Origin: Anisus vortex
Lineage: Eukaryota; Mollusca; Gastropoda; Planorbidae
Assembly (NCBI GenBank): GCA_949126835.1
Contig: OX421499.1
Location: 26,354,490-26,418,489 of the forward strand
Length of the DNA: 64,000 nt
Reading direction: 5' to 3'
The translations under genes and the position numbers were made by a program. Position 1 is the first letter of the stretch, and each line of letters opens with the position of its first letter. Positions 1-11,280 of the stretch are shown here, in pieces. The notes beneath the pieces were generated by a model. That model made no database searches, was not told the origin of the DNA, and saw only the letters and a list, made by a program, of their open reading frames with translations.

Positions 1-318
1 CTACAATGAAATTTAGGAGGGCACCTTTTAATTTTTATATCAACACTGAAAATCCCTCTCCTCGGTCTCCCTTCCACCCCTTCCTAACCATTCCGTCCTT
101 CATCCAGTTATATTGATTGAAAAGTAATTTAATTTCAAGGTCGAAGCTAGACAGAAATAAAAAAAAAAAAAGATGAAGTGAGAAAATGCTGAACCCTTTC
201 GACTGGACTTTTGGTCACGTGATTACTGGATTATAAGACACACACGTAAAAAAAAACAACTAGTCTAATAAATTTTAGAAAGAATTAGAATACTTCGTTA
301 GTAGCTTGAAAATGATAT
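1..318. other. Flank of the LTR element, no gene seen
   Basis: AT-rich sequence left of the retrotransposon. I see no coding exon or repeat family in it. Its last four bases, ATAT at 315-318, form the left copy of the retrotransposon target-site duplication. Confidence 0.6.
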
Positions 319-994
319 TGTTACGTCCACAATCCCCTTGTGGCCAGAGCTGTGTAGATCTTGCTGATAATTCTCGTTAGTCCTAGGGGAGACTTTAATT
401 ATTAGTATTTATGTTTCAGTATTACACGAACTCTTCTTATAGTCCTGGGCGCAAATTCAGTATTTGTATTCCAACATTTCCTCTCTTGTAAATTATGGTA
501 GTAGATAAATCTTATAGTAATGTATACAACACAATAGGATAGTAACTTGACAAAGAAGCTTCAGTGTAACTGTTGTTGATAGTTTATTTCAGGTGGTATG
601 TTCAATATATACAATATATCTATTATGTACAGTTAGAATAAAATAGTGCAAACACAACCGTTCTCAAAAGAACATATTTTGAAACTCTCTGTCTTTCAGA
701 CAAAACAAATCATTAAATACTATCCGAGTGGTGCAAGGGATAGACCCATTACCAGTAGGGGTGAAAATCATGGTATCATTACAAAACTCATAACAAAAAC
801 GATAGGAACTTCCCCTATTAAATAATGAGTCGTTCCCAGACTCTGAGAATTTGAGATCAACACAGAATCCCAGCATTACCTAGAACCTTTCGTTTTCCTA
901 CTAAACGTCCTCATATCGCGTGTAGTAAGAAAAGAGAGAGAGAGGAGAATAAACATTGCGTGTTCCAATTCTTGGAAAAACAATATACATGACA
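319..994 (-). repeat. 3' LTR of the Gmr1-like element
   Basis: By eye it matches 6449-7125 base for base, except for one missing A in an A-run near 669. The short terminal inverted repeat is TGT...ACA. In the element's orientation this is the downstream LTR, because the purine tract abuts its right-hand edge. Confidence 0.95.
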
Positions 995-1005
995 CGCCCC
1001 CACCC
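995..1005 (-). other. Polypurine tract of the LTR element
   Basis: On the minus strand the bases immediately before the 3' LTR read GGGTGGGGGCG. Ty3/gypsy elements use such a tract at this position to prime plus-strand DNA. It is the only purine-rich run at the internal boundary. Confidence 0.7.
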
Positions 1006-2236
1006 AATGAAAGAAATAATGTACCATAATTACCCAAGTAATACTCAACATGGTACATTTTTCGTACTTAACACTATCGTTTTAATAACCAACAATCAAT
1101 GGAAGATTATTAGACAATTTAAGCAAACATGGCTCACTGGCACAACTAAATTATAAAAAGTGTCACTACCCAATGGTAATTGTGATTATAACGTGATGGA
1201 CAAATATTTCACCGTTAGTATTAATATTAACTAGTGTCTCAACAAGTACAAATAATTCAAAAATATTCTAGTCATTCTTATTTTAACTATGTACAGTTGT
1301 GTGGATTTCCACCAAAATTTGCAAAAAGTCTTAATCTATTTAAACAAATATAACATTGCTCAAACTCTGTCAATTTTCAACAGTTTACTTCTAATATACA
1401 AACCAAAAGATAAGTAATACATAACTCGAATCAAACTATAGGTTACTTCCCCTTTAAATTACAGTGTCAACTTGACATTAACAGGGTGCATACCTAAGAT
1501 GATGATACTTCCCCTTTTCTCAAATATGAGGAGAAAATACGCTCTAGTTACGATTACTACAGTAATCTCAATATTAAAATGTAATCCACTATTATGCGTT
1601 CTTGGCAAATTTGAAAGTTTAATATAAAAGATTGTTCAGGGTTGAATGAGTGCTCACCTTTAGGTACCTTTGTTTCCCTCCATTCCCGGATATATGGAAT
1701 ATATAACAACCTATATACAACATAGTGAATATCCACTAGTTTTTCCCATTCTATTACCATGATATAACAATTTAGCAATAGTTTTCCAATATTATCTATT
1801 AATTTATACCAATTAAGATTACATCTCTTTCTAAGATAAAAATTGTACATATTATTATTTAGTTCCATTCATTAACTAAAATAAAACAAGCTAATAAATC
1901 AATTAGCTTAAAGTTTCCCACTTAATTGCATGTGATGACAATTACTTTTATCCATCCATATTAAGTAAATACGTGCATATTATATATTTATTGCATCATG
2001 CATCAACATTTAAATGGAATTTCTTTTCCATAATCAAATGAATTTAAAATATATCAGAACATCAATATAATACATGATTATAAAAATTATTAATACTTTC
2101 AAAAGACTTGACTTCTATATGATACAAGTATTCTATAGGTATTCCATAATCAAAATTCAAACGAATGATAGGTTATCATGACACATTCTTAATGAATAAG
2201 TGAGATGATCTGAAAAAGAAGTATAGGGTTATTCAG
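1006..2236 (-). other. Noncoding 3' region of the LTR element
   Basis: About 1.2 kb of AT-rich DNA lies between the end of the RNase H remnant and the purine tract. The longest minus-strand frame (1557-1868) has low-complexity composition and no env-like signal peptide, fusion motif or membrane anchor. I see no third gene here. Confidence 0.6.
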
Positions 2237-2284
2237 TCAATCATGTAGCACCCGAGATAGAGTATCAGCTATGACCTTGTCTCT
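2237..2284 (-). pseudogene. Remnant of the RNase H C-terminus after deletion
   Basis: Just past the stop of the gag-pol frame, a different frame on the minus strand reads RDKVIADTLSRVLHD then stop (TGA at 2237-2239). The motif VIADTLSR is typical of the very end of the RNase H domain in Ty3/gypsy polyproteins. It sits only a few codons after the N-terminal RT motif YPIPRI. The sequence between (the RT fingers and palm with the catalytic YxDD, and the RNase H core) is therefore missing and the two ends are joined out of frame. The missing length is probably 1.3-1.6 kb, judged from family size. Confidence 0.8.
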
Positions 2285-5200
2285 ATCTTGTCGATAATAC
2301 GGGGAATGGGATACCAGTCGGTCTTTGTCAAATTACTTAATTTCCCAAAATCTCTATAAAACTGCAGTGTGTGGTCGGCTTTTGGTACCATCACACAGGG
2401 TGTAGACCATTTGCTATCACATTTTTCTCCTATGTCATCTTCTAACATATACTTTACATCTAATTTAATATGCTCAGGTCTGATGGGGTCAAATGGATGC
2501 TGTTTAATAGATCTGGCACTATTGGTTAACACTACATCGTGCTCTATGACATGTGTCTTACTGGGAACATTTGTAAACATTGACTTATCTTCATGTACCA
2601 GCTCAATAATCTTCTCCTTATCTTCGACCGGAAGATGTTCTAGCCTTGTATCTAAACTCTTAAGGGCATCTGTATTATTAAGTTTACTTTCTGCAAACTT
2701 ATATTCTATCCTAGATAAATCCGTCGGGACTCTAGCTAATGAAATCATGGGGACCTCCCGTGGTTTACTCTTTTCCCTGGAAACATAGGGCTTAAGTAAA
2801 TTAATATGGCATACCCTCTGCTTTTGTCTCCGGTCAGGAGTCTTTATCAAATAATTGACCTCGCCAAGCTTTGACTCTATCTCATAGGGTCCACTAAACT
2901 TTGCACTTAAAGGCTGATTTTGCAAAGGTAGAAACACAAGAACTTTGTCACCTGGTGCAAAAGTTCTAGCTGTAGCTTTACGGTCATAGTTCTGTCTCAT
3001 ACGCTCCTGCATCTGTGGAAAATGAATCTTCACATGGTTAAAAGCATGATAAAGCCTATTTTTAAATTTATCTACATATGACAAAAGTCCAATCGGTTCA
3101 CTGTCCGTTAGCCAAGTTTCATGTAGAAGTTTCAACGGACCTCTGACTGAGTGTCCATACACAAGTTCGAATGGGCTAAACCCCAGGGATTCCTGAGTGG
3201 CCTCCCTTGCAGCGAACAGTACATAAGGCACACCCTTATCCCAGTCTTTCTCGTTTTCATAACAGTACTTTTTAAGCATCGATTTTAATGTCTGATGAAA
3301 CCTTTCCAGAGCTCCCTGGCTCTCAGGATGATAGGCACTTGATAGCCTATGGCTTATCCCTAATTGTTCCATGACTTGTTTGAAAATGTTCGAAGTAAAG
3401 TTAGTCCCCTGGTCGGACTGTACTGTCTTCGGTAGGCCATAACGTGTGAAGAAATTTGTCAGGGCGTCTACCACCTTCACTGTTGTTATGTTCCGCAACG
3501 GAATGGCTTCCGGGAAGCGAGTGGATGAACACATGACTGTGAGCAGGTATTGAAAACCGGCTTTTGTTTTCGGCAACGGGCCCACGCAATCAATGAGTAT
3601 ATGACTGAATGGTTCGTCGAACGCTGGTATCGGCTGGAGTGGAGCGACAGGAATTCGTTGGTTAGGACGTCCTACCATTTGGCATACGTGGCAAGTCTTG
3701 CAGTATTGTTCGACATCTCTTCTCAGTCCTGGCCAGTAGAAGTAAGGGAGGATACGGTGGTGCGTTTTTCGGACTCCCATGTGACCAGCGAAAGGAAGAT
3801 CATGCGCCATACGCAGTATATCTTGACGATAGCACTTAGGTATTACAATCTGGTGAATACTGTCCCACTCGTTTGTACCTGAGTTGAGCGGTTTCGACTT
3901 TCTCATCAATACTTCATCTTTCATGTAGAAACATTCCGCCATTGCATCTGCAGTCTTTTCGTCAACAGCTTTCATTCTGAGTTGCATTATTACTTCGTCA
4001 TTCAATTGTTCTTTCACCAATTTCTGCTTTGGTGACAAAATGTTATCGTTCTCTGTTGCATCACCAGTTGTTAGTTCAGCAAAGAACGTAGCACTTAAAT
4101 CGATGTCAGGTGTTTCTGTTATCACTGTTTCATTCGCATGTGTGTCTTCAGAACAGACAAACACATCTTTCGTTGCACTACACGGCGTAGCAGGAGTCTT
4201 TACCGACTTCTTTTTCTGCATTGCTCTTGTCAGTGCACATGTTGGGCGTTCATTGGCAGGACGTAGGTTTTTGTCCTCCGCCATCTTTGTCTCCAACACT
4301 TTAACCATGGGCTCGACAGTGACTCTGCCGCCCATAATGTCATTTCCTAATATCATGGAAACGCCTTTGACGGGTAGTGCGCGCCACACTCCCACTACGA
4401 TGTTACCTGTAAAAATATCCGACTCGAGTTTTATTCTGTGCAGTGGAGCTTCCACAGCCTCCATACTAGCACCTCTCAGCACAACAGACTCACCGGTACT
4501 GGTGGCATCTGTTAACGGCACACTGCCCTCCAGGATCACGCTGACAGCAGAGCCCGTGTCACGTAATATCTGTATTTTCTTCTTGCTGAGTACATCGACT
4601 TCTGTCGACACTGTCCCCTCGTAGACAAAGGGTCGAAAATCGGATAGGTCGTCCTCTTCCGGGACTTCAGGAACCATCTGTTCCTCACGGCCATCTGAAA
4701 ACATAATAGATTGAGTACAGCTATTCTCTTTTACCTTAGATAGACTGTTCTCAAAAACCATCGACTCCACAACTATGGGCGATGCCGGCCGCATTTCTTT
4801 TGAGTTTCTTGACCCTGTGTTGCACACTTCTTCTGTCTGCTTGCTGTCTTTCTGCACTCTGGCACAGTGTAGAATAGCACCTTGCTTCTTGGTAAGGATC
4901 CAACAATCTTTCTTCATGTGGCCCTCTTTCTTGCAATTGAAACATACCACCTTTGCTTTATTTACATCTGTCTGCTTCCTGAAATGAACTAAGTTACTAT
5001 TATTATTTACACCACTGTTCTTATTATTGTTTTCACTTGTCTCTTTTGGTTTACTAGCCTCCTTGGACTCTGGTTTGTGCACTTTGGGTTTGTCAGCATA
5101 ATATGGCTTTATGCTGGCGTGAATTATGGCATAGTTATCTGCCAATCTAGCAGCTTCATGCACATCTTCAACCCCTCGGTCTGAGATGTGAGTTTTAATA

Positions 5201-6081
5201 TCCACTCGAATACAATCATTGAATTCCTCAAACAATATTAGGTTCTTGAGTTTATCAAACTCACTTACATTCTGTGACCTTAGCCACTGTTCTAACATTT
5301 TCTCCTTTTGTCTCAAAAAGTCTACATGAGTTTGATCATATGCCTTCTTTCTGTCTCTAAATAGCTTTCTATATTTTTCTGGTGTCAGGGAATAACTTTT
5401 CAGCACCCTATCTTTGATTACTTCATAGTCATTTATTTCCTCGGGTGTTAAACTCAACACTACGTCCAATGCTTTTCCTTTGTTGAGAGTTGACCTTAAC
5501 AATAAAGCCATCTTATCATCAGGGAACTGATAATCTACAGCTATCCTCTCAAAAAGCAAAAAGAAATCTTGAACATCTTCTTCTCTGAATATAGGCAAGT
5601 GTTGCTTCATTGCGCTAATATCCATACCGTTGCTGTCCCTACGATGGTCAGGTCTGTTCATGCGTGCCATCTCTATCCTTTCTCTGCTTTCAATTTCTAT
5701 CCTAATTCTTTCCAATTCTCTCCTTTCCATACTTTCTAATTCCATTCTCTTCATAGCTAATTGGAATTTTAGGTTTTCACTCAACCCTTCATCTTCATTG
5801 TTTGATGATCTAGATGACATATTTCTTACCTCGTCTCCGTGGGCAATTACCTCGCCCCCACTGGGAGCTACATAACCTTCATTGATATCGTTCTGTCCCA
5901 CTTCAACTACACTACCAGTGTTCATGGCATTCTGCCCGTTCAAACATGTCATAATTTCTTTGGTCAAACGATTACGATTAGGTCTTGCCTGTCCTGCCTC
6001 AATCCCAAAGGACTCAGCTAATTCTTTTAGTTCAGCAAATGACATGGCATTAAGTTCCTCACTTGATATATTCGAAGCCAT
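2269..6081 (-). CDS. Gag-Pol polyprotein, truncated in RT
   Basis: A 1270-codon single frame. In order: a SAP-like helix pair near residues 15-45; a charged coiled-coil-like stretch about 100-145; a retrotransposon Gag capsid region about 155-325; a CCHC zinc knuckle CFNCKKEGHMKKDC (380-393); an aspartic protease with DTGS (508-511) and a later LGND; an integrase with HHCC zinc-binding residues (H760, H767, CKTCHVC at 794-800), a DDE core of D831, D890 and E926 (35 residues between the last two), and a GPY/F module ending HINLLKPY; then the first ~100 residues of RT, including VPKAD and YPIPRI. The frame ends at TAG after DKIETRS. Integrase before RT is diagnostic of the Gmr1 group. Gag, protease and integrase look intact, so this copy could supply those activities but not reverse transcription. 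ATG at 6081 is the first in the frame and starts MASNISSEEL. Confidence 0.93.
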   Translation of the reverse strand: MASNISSEELNAMSFAELKELAESFGIEAGQARPNRNRLTKEIMTCLNGQNAMNTGSVVEVGQNDINEGYVAPSGGEVIAHGDEVRNMSSRSSNNEDEGLSENLKFQLAMKRMELESMERRELERIRIEIESRERIEMARMNRPDHRRDSNGMDISAMKQHLPIFREEDVQDFFLLFERIAVDYQFPDDKMALLLRSTLNKGKALDVVLSLTPEEINDYEVIKDRVLKSYSLTPEKYRKLFRDRKKAYDQTHVDFLRQKEKMLEQWLRSQNVSEFDKLKNLILFEEFNDCIRVDIKTHISDRGVEDVHEAARLADNYAIIHASIKPYYADKPKVHKPESKEASKPKETSENNNKNSGVNNNSNLVHFRKQTDVNKAKVVCFNCKKEGHMKKDCWILTKKQGAILHCARVQKDSKQTEEVCNTGSRNSKEMRPASPIVVESMVFENSLSKVKENSCTQSIMFSDGREEQMVPEVPEEDDLSDFRPFVYEGTVSTEVDVLSKKKIQILRDTGSAVSVILEGSVPLTDATSTGESVVLRGASMEAVEAPLHRIKLESDIFTGNIVVGVWRALPVKGVSMILGNDIMGGRVTVEPMVKVLETKMAEDKNLRPANERPTCALTRAMQKKKSVKTPATPCSATKDVFVCSEDTHANETVITETPDIDLSATFFAELTTGDATENDNILSPKQKLVKEQLNDEVIMQLRMKAVDEKTADAMAECFYMKDEVLMRKSKPLNSGTNEWDSIHQIVIPKCYRQDILRMAHDLPFAGHMGVRKTHHRILPYFYWPGLRRDVEQYCKTCHVCQMVGRPNQRIPVAPLQPIPAFDEPFSHILIDCVGPLPKTKAGFQYLLTVMCSSTRFPEAIPLRNITTVKVVDALTNFFTRYGLPKTVQSDQGTNFTSNIFKQVMEQLGISHRLSSAYHPESQGALERFHQTLKSMLKKYCYENEKDWDKGVPYVLFAAREATQESLGFSPFELVYGHSVRGPLKLLHETWLTDSEPIGLLSYVDKFKNRLYHAFNHVKIHFPQMQERMRQNYDRKATARTFAPGDKVLVFLPLQNQPLSAKFSGPYEIESKLGEVNYLIKTPDRRQKQRVCHINLLKPYVSREKSKPREVPMISLARVPTDLSRIEYKFAESKLNNTDALKSLDTRLEHLPVEDKEKIIELVHEDKSMFTNVPSKTHVIEHDVVLTNSARSIKQHPFDPIRPEHIKLDVKYMLEDDIGEKCDSKWSTPCVMVPKADHTLQFYRDFGKLSNLTKTDWYPIPRIIDKIETRS

Positions 6082-6368
6082 AGTATAGCGTTCGAAATAT
6101 TTGTTATAGTAGAGTAGTATATATTGTATAATAAAATATAAAGTTCCAACTTACGATTTGTCCAGAAATTTGCACAATATAATATTAAACACTTCGTGGA
6201 ATCTTCACACTTCCCAAGGAATAAAAACGCAAACCAGTTCTCTCCTCTTTTTAAAAAGAATAGTTTCACAGTCCTGAAAACGAAACACAAATATGCCGCT
6301 CTCAGTACTACTAATGTCACAAAATATTTATAGGTCAGCTAGATCAAGAAAAGTAGAACTCAAATCTA

Positions 6369-6443
6369 CCGAACGAGACTACCAAATCTTGTCAATCCTA
6401 GGTCAGGAAAAGTAGAACTCAAATATACCGGGCGAGACCACCA
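6369..6443 (-). other. Primer-binding-site region, duplicated
   Basis: The plus strand at 6428-6443 reads ccgggcgagaccacca, ending in CCA five bases before the 5' LTR, as the 3' end of a priming tRNA would. I could not assign the isoacceptor. A diverged second copy, ccgaacgagactacca, lies at 6369-6384. Each is preceded by a shared stretch containing aaaagtagaactcaaat, so the leader carries a tandem duplication of about 59 bases that includes the primer site. Confidence 0.55.
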
Positions 6444-6448
6444 AATTT

Positions 6449-7125
6449 TGTTACGTCCACAATCCCCTTGTGGCCAGAGCTGTGTAGATCTTGCTGATAA
6501 TTCTCGTTAGTCCTAGGGGAGACTTTAATTATTAGTATTTATGTTTCAGTATTACACGAACTCTTCTTATAGTCCTGGGCGCAAATTCAGTATTTGTATT
6601 CCAACATTTCCTCTCTTGTAAATTATGGTAGTAGATAAATCTTATAGTAATGTATACAACACAATAGGATAGTAACTTGACAAAGAAGCTTCAGTGTAAC
6701 TGTTGTTGATAGTTTATTTCAGGTGGTATGTTCAATATATACAATATATCTATTATGTACAGTTAGAATAAAATAGTGCAAACACAACCGTTCTCAAAAA
6801 GAACATATTTTGAAACTCTCTGTCTTTCAGACAAAACAAATCATTAAATACTATCCGAGTGGTGCAAGGGATAGACCCATTACCAGTAGGGGTGAAAATC
6901 ATGGTATCATTACAAAACTCATAACAAAAACGATAGGAACTTCCCCTATTAAATAATGAGTCGTTCCCAGACTCTGAGAATTTGAGATCAACACAGAATC
7001 CCAGCATTACCTAGAACCTTTCGTTTTCCTACTAAACGTCCTCATATCGCGTGTAGTAAGAAAAGAGAGAGAGAGGAGAATAAACATTGCGTGTTCCAAT
7101 TCTTGGAAAAACAATATACATGACA
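6449..7125 (-). repeat. 5' LTR of the Gmr1-like element
   Basis: A 677-base repeat starting TGTTACG and ending CATGACA, followed by the target duplication ATAT. It differs from the other LTR by one base inserted in an A-run. Because it precedes gag on the minus strand, it should hold the promoter of the element. Confidence 0.95.
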
Positions 7126-7282
7126 ATATTGAATACATCAACATGTTTGAATACATCAACATGTTTGGGGGCCAGGGGCTTGAGGAAATACAATTTAAAA
7201 AGTAACATATTTCAATATATTCAGTGTATTAACAATTGTGTCATTCTGATAAGTGCAGTGCACTGCTTTGTGTCACAGAGAT

Positions 7283-7810
7283 ACGTTATCTATTGCTTTC
7301 ACGTTAAAATACGTTATCTATTGCTTTCACGTTAAAATACGTTATCTATTGCTTTCACGTTAAAATACGTTATCTATTGCTTTCACGTTAAAATACGTTA
7401 TCTATTGCTTTCACGTTAAAATACGTTATCTATTGCTTTCACGTTAAAATACGTTATCTATTGCTTTCACGTTAAAATACGTTATCTATTGCTTTTACGT
7501 TAAAATACGTTATCTATTGCTTTCACGTTAAAATACGTTATCTATTGCTTTCACGTTAAAATACGTTATCTATTGCTTTCACGTTAAAATACGTTATCTA
7601 TTGCTTTCACGTTAAAATACGTTATCTATTGCTTTTACGTTAAAATACGTTATCTATTGCTTTCACGTTAAAATACGTTATCTATTGCTTTCACGTTAAA
7701 ATACGTTATCTATTGCTTTCACGTTAAAATACGTCATCTATTGCTTTCACGTTAAAATACGTTATCTATTGCTTTCACGTTAAAATACGTTATCTATTGC
7801 TTTCACGTTA
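7283..7810. repeat. 28-bp minisatellite, about 19 copies
   Basis: The unit contains acgttatctattgctttcac and ends gttaaaat. Copies are nearly identical; the few variants are cttttacg for ctttcacg in two copies and cgtcat for cgttat in one. The motif acgtta occurs twice per unit boundary, which may have seeded the expansion. It starts about 160 bases from the LTR element. Confidence 0.95.
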
Positions 7811-8369
7811 ATTGAGGAGGGGGGGGGGTCACTCATGGTGGAGAAAAACTGTCAGTGACGTCATCAGCCTATAGGACTGTGGCCATATTTTTGTTATGAT
7901 TTGAGACTGGGCCCGGGAGGGAGGAGTAGCGAGTTGTTGTTGTTTTTTATGAGGGGGGGGGACCTCTTTTAAAAATTGTAATCTTGTTATACTATCTGCC
8001 TAAAATCCGTGAATTCATTGTCGGAAAAAGCACTTTCCCTTTTGCCGGAGACAACGCCAATATGATTAAAACAACTGTGTTTTATTAAAATTGTACTTTT
8101 TAGTTTGACTCACTGAGCTAGATCTATAATTTGGAAGACACTTGCGGTTTTATTTTTTAATTTGGTTTATTTTTGCTTGCTTGTTTAACATACAAGCCAA
8201 AAAGAAATGAATACACTATTACAATTAAAGTCCCCACAAAAATACGACCTCATACGACCACGGTGTTTTTTTTTATCACAGAAACCAAAATTTACGTCTT
8301 CGTTATGTAGGGGCCTAAATTTACCCAGCAAACGGAATGTTTAAGTTCAAGGGCCTTTGATGTAATAAT

Positions 8370-8540
8370 AAATGATAAATTCTCATAGAATCCTTAAAAA
8401 AACGGGAACAAATCCAGAAGAGAGCTGCAATATTCATTACTAGTGAATATTTATAATAAGTGTACCATCAATAGTTAAATCACAAAACCTACAAACTTTA
8501 GAAGAAAGAGCATTAATTTTAAAGAGCGAAGTAGCCTACC
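8370..8540 (+). mobile_element. LINE reverse-transcriptase C-terminal remnant
   Basis: A plus-strand frame reads REQIQKRAAIFI, the pattern LExIQxRAAxFI found near the end of RT in CR1/Jockey-type LINEs. A second frame downstream reads LQTLEERALILKSE, another motif from the same region. Stops and frameshifts break it. Only this short piece is recognisable. Confidence 0.45.
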
Positions 8541-8609
8541 AGTAATAGCCTACATAAAGCTTTATATTCTAACTTATAAATATAATACAATAAGACAAGG
8601 CGATATCCG

Positions 8610-8785
8610 AGACCGTTGTACAGTGTCAATTCCCAACATGCTGTAAGCAGTCTTGTTACATGTTTATCTTATCTTATATATTACAGACGCTCCTTCTTTA
8701 AAGAAAATTATTGCGTCCTAAGTTCATCCGTGATCCACGGTTAGTCTTGCATTTTTATGAATGTTTTAAATGATGTTAAGTTACA
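8610..8785 (-). mobile_element. LINE 3' end, family also found at 32.5, 57.5, 58.6 and 63.7 kb
   Basis: On the minus strand the order is aacttaacatcatttaaaac, aaaatgcaagac, then ggacgcaataat, then gaaggagcgtctgtaat, then ataagataaga. The same ordered blocks recur on the plus strand at 57460-57615, 58590-59105 and partly at 32500-32745 and 63640-63925. One copy codes for FKTLIKMQDW-like residues, consistent with the end of a LINE ORF2. I treat it as a 5'-truncated LINE family. Confidence 0.6.
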
Positions 8786-11280
8786 GTTACGTACACACAA
8801 AAAAAAAGAACACAATTATAAGAAATCGGAGATTGAAATTATAGAATTAATGTTAAATCTTCTGAGGGTAAAGTTTGGTGTGTCCTTGATGCCATTGACT
8901 AAATAAAATCAATACAATTCAAAACCTATTGAATTGTTGTGAAAATGTACATGACTTCAACTTCAACAATTTATGTGCAGTTGGTGTCCATTATAAAATA
9001 ACTGTGCTATGTACGTCCCCTCCCATTAGTTTCGGTCCTAGTTGCGTCACTGGTGTGAGTGCCAGGAAATGATGTATTCAGAAATGTGGACTTTTGAAAA
9101 GGTTGTTATTATTGCATATCGAATAAGGTGAAACAATAAGAAATTAAACATTTTTTTACAGGCATTTATCCACACATAAAAAAAAATCAAACACAAAGAG
9201 ATTATTATTGGAAAAAAAGAATAAAGGTTAAAAAAAGACGGAATTGCAATAGTAAAGTCTAGATTACGAAACCTGATAGACTTTTAGGCCTTCATTTATT
9301 TATAATAAATACATTATTTCAATGTATGTGGACTGGAGTTCACACAGAGAAGCAGTATTAAAGCAAAGCCAAGAACGAGGAGTTTCCCAAACCCCTCTTT
9401 CCCATTCCCCCAATCTAAATCCTACCCTGCCTAAGACACACTTTGTAGCGCAGTCGAAATAATATCTTTGAATTAATTTTTTTGTTAAAGATATTCTTTC
9501 ATGTTTATCTTGCCGCAACCAATGGGACATGCAGTGCGCAGTCTATTTGTGTGTATATGTGACATGGCACGTGCACTACGGTTGATTTAATGACGCACAG
9601 TTGACCAAGCCAGACTAACAGAGAACCGTAGACGTGTGCGCCCCCTTATCTAACTACAAGATCTTCATCATTTGTATTACTTCACAGAGCACTCCGTCCC
9701 AGCATCGACATTGAATTAGTTTTAAAGAACCCATAAACTAAATCATACTAGGGGGGGGGGGGCCCATTTGGGTACCCTTACGCGCCAATCCTATGGTCAC
9801 GCGGCTGGTACAAGGCTCGGCCATTTAATAGAAACGACCCAATATTTTCCCGCCACTTCTCAGCCTCGTGGCTGTGTCATGGTTTGCTATGTTCCGGGTT
9901 TTTGTGTAAGATAGCGAGGGTGAGGTTCATCTTCTCCATAAGCTCGGGGACGATATTTTTTATGAGTTTGCCGAGTCGCTAGGTTTCTTTAGAAAGAGAA
10001 AAAAAAAATCTGAATATCGAAACAAAACAAACACGGAAGGAAAAAAAAATGGCACAGTCGCGCCCTGAACCGCTTCAACGTTGCGAAGAGCGCCTATTGA
10101 AGGGGGCGCAACCGAGAAACTCGTCGGGGGTGGAAAAGTAAACAAAACAGACAGTGCACTGCGACTGGGAGTCTAGATTTATGACCATCTTCGGCCCAAA
10201 ACAACTGTTAAAATAACTTTGCGCTGTGTCAGATTCATAAAACTCGTTTTTTTTTTAATGTCATAAATTTTGCAACAATCTTTGGGCAGCTGGGCTTTCT
10301 GTCTTGGACATTCTGTCTGTGTATGCTTGTGTGGGCTGGCTAGACATTAGGAAAGAGTCGAGGAGGAAAAAACATTTTTTTTTATTCGTTTCCTTCAAAA
10401 TTAAAAAAGATATCGTTAGATCTTTATTACGAAACTTCCACGGCGATGTTTGCTTGCAGATTGCCTGAAACAATGGGGGTCATCCTGTATGCACAGGGCC
10501 ATTAATGGTGTCGGGATGAAGCCGCCGCCCCCCCCTTCCCACTTCTCGGCTTGTATAGAAAATGCTTTACCGCTTTATGGCCTTGCAAATTGTGTCTTAA
10601 AGATTTCATCGAGACGCACAGCCTCTCTAGTCCGCGGGTCCTACTCCTTGGTATCAATCGTTGTGATATTGGTAAATTGTGGGGCATATTTATGAGTCGG
10701 CAGTCGTCTGCCGTGCTACCGGGATATCAGGAGATAAATATAATGACCGTAACAAATGACCCGCTATGAGCACGTGGGTGAGAAGGCGTGTCAGTTTACC
10801 AGTCAATAAAATATATCACTAGAGTATTTATATTCAGAGAATACCAACGCTTTGAACAACTGTGCCATCTCTCTTTCTTATTTTATGAAGTAACAAAAAG
10901 TCATTCAGTTCAGGAAAAATAGTGCAATGATTGGCAATGTAGTTTTTTTTTTTAACTACTTAAAAGCAGATGAAACTAATTAATGGAAATAAAAAAATAT
11001 TCTGTAATAAGCCGAAATTAATGAAATTAAAAGCATCGCTGTTCACCAGCTCAGTGTAACAATGTAAAAAAATGGAATTTTTTACTCTTAAGCAAGTAGG
11101 CTAATCAAATTCAAGTTACAACGACTTTCCAGTGTAAACCAAAAGGAAATCTATAATCTAAATTATTTGATGGCTAAGCGAAACGTAGCTGATTTTGCCT
11201 TGTAGACAATGGCAGACATGTGATTAGCAATAGAGTCTAGTATTTTAGAGAAGCGTTAGGAACATAGCCTTTACAAGCTT

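Larger units (their letters stand above)
319..7125 (-). mobile_element. Gmr1-like Ty3/gypsy LTR retrotransposon, RT/RNase H deleted
   Basis: A complete element is bounded by two direct repeats of 676 and 677 bases that start TGTTACG and end CATGACA. It is flanked by ATAT at 315-318 and 7126-7129; a 5-base ATATT duplication is possible if the LTR starts at G. Transcription runs on the minus strand, so the right LTR is the 5' LTR. Reading from it: a primer-site-like stretch (6428-6443), one long gag-pol frame (6081 to 2269), about 1.2 kb of noncoding DNA, a purine tract at 995-1005, then the 3' LTR. The domain order gag, protease, integrase, RT is that of the Gmr1 clade of Ty3/gypsy, where integrase precedes RT as in Ty1/copia. 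The reading frame stops inside the N-terminal part of RT, so the copy cannot make its own reverse transcriptase. Confidence 0.93.

Noticed and set aside
1557..1868. 103-residue frame between RNase H remnant and 3' LTR, possible env
   Set aside because: No signal peptide, glycosylation cluster, fusion or anchor segment, and the composition is that of AT-rich noncoding DNA.
2369..4624. Plus-strand open frames opposite gag-pol
   Set aside because: They are shadows of the minus-strand gag-pol frame, which has clear domains.
7283..7810. CRISPR-like array
   Set aside because: The units are contiguous without spacers and the context is an animal genome. The same holds for the other arrays.
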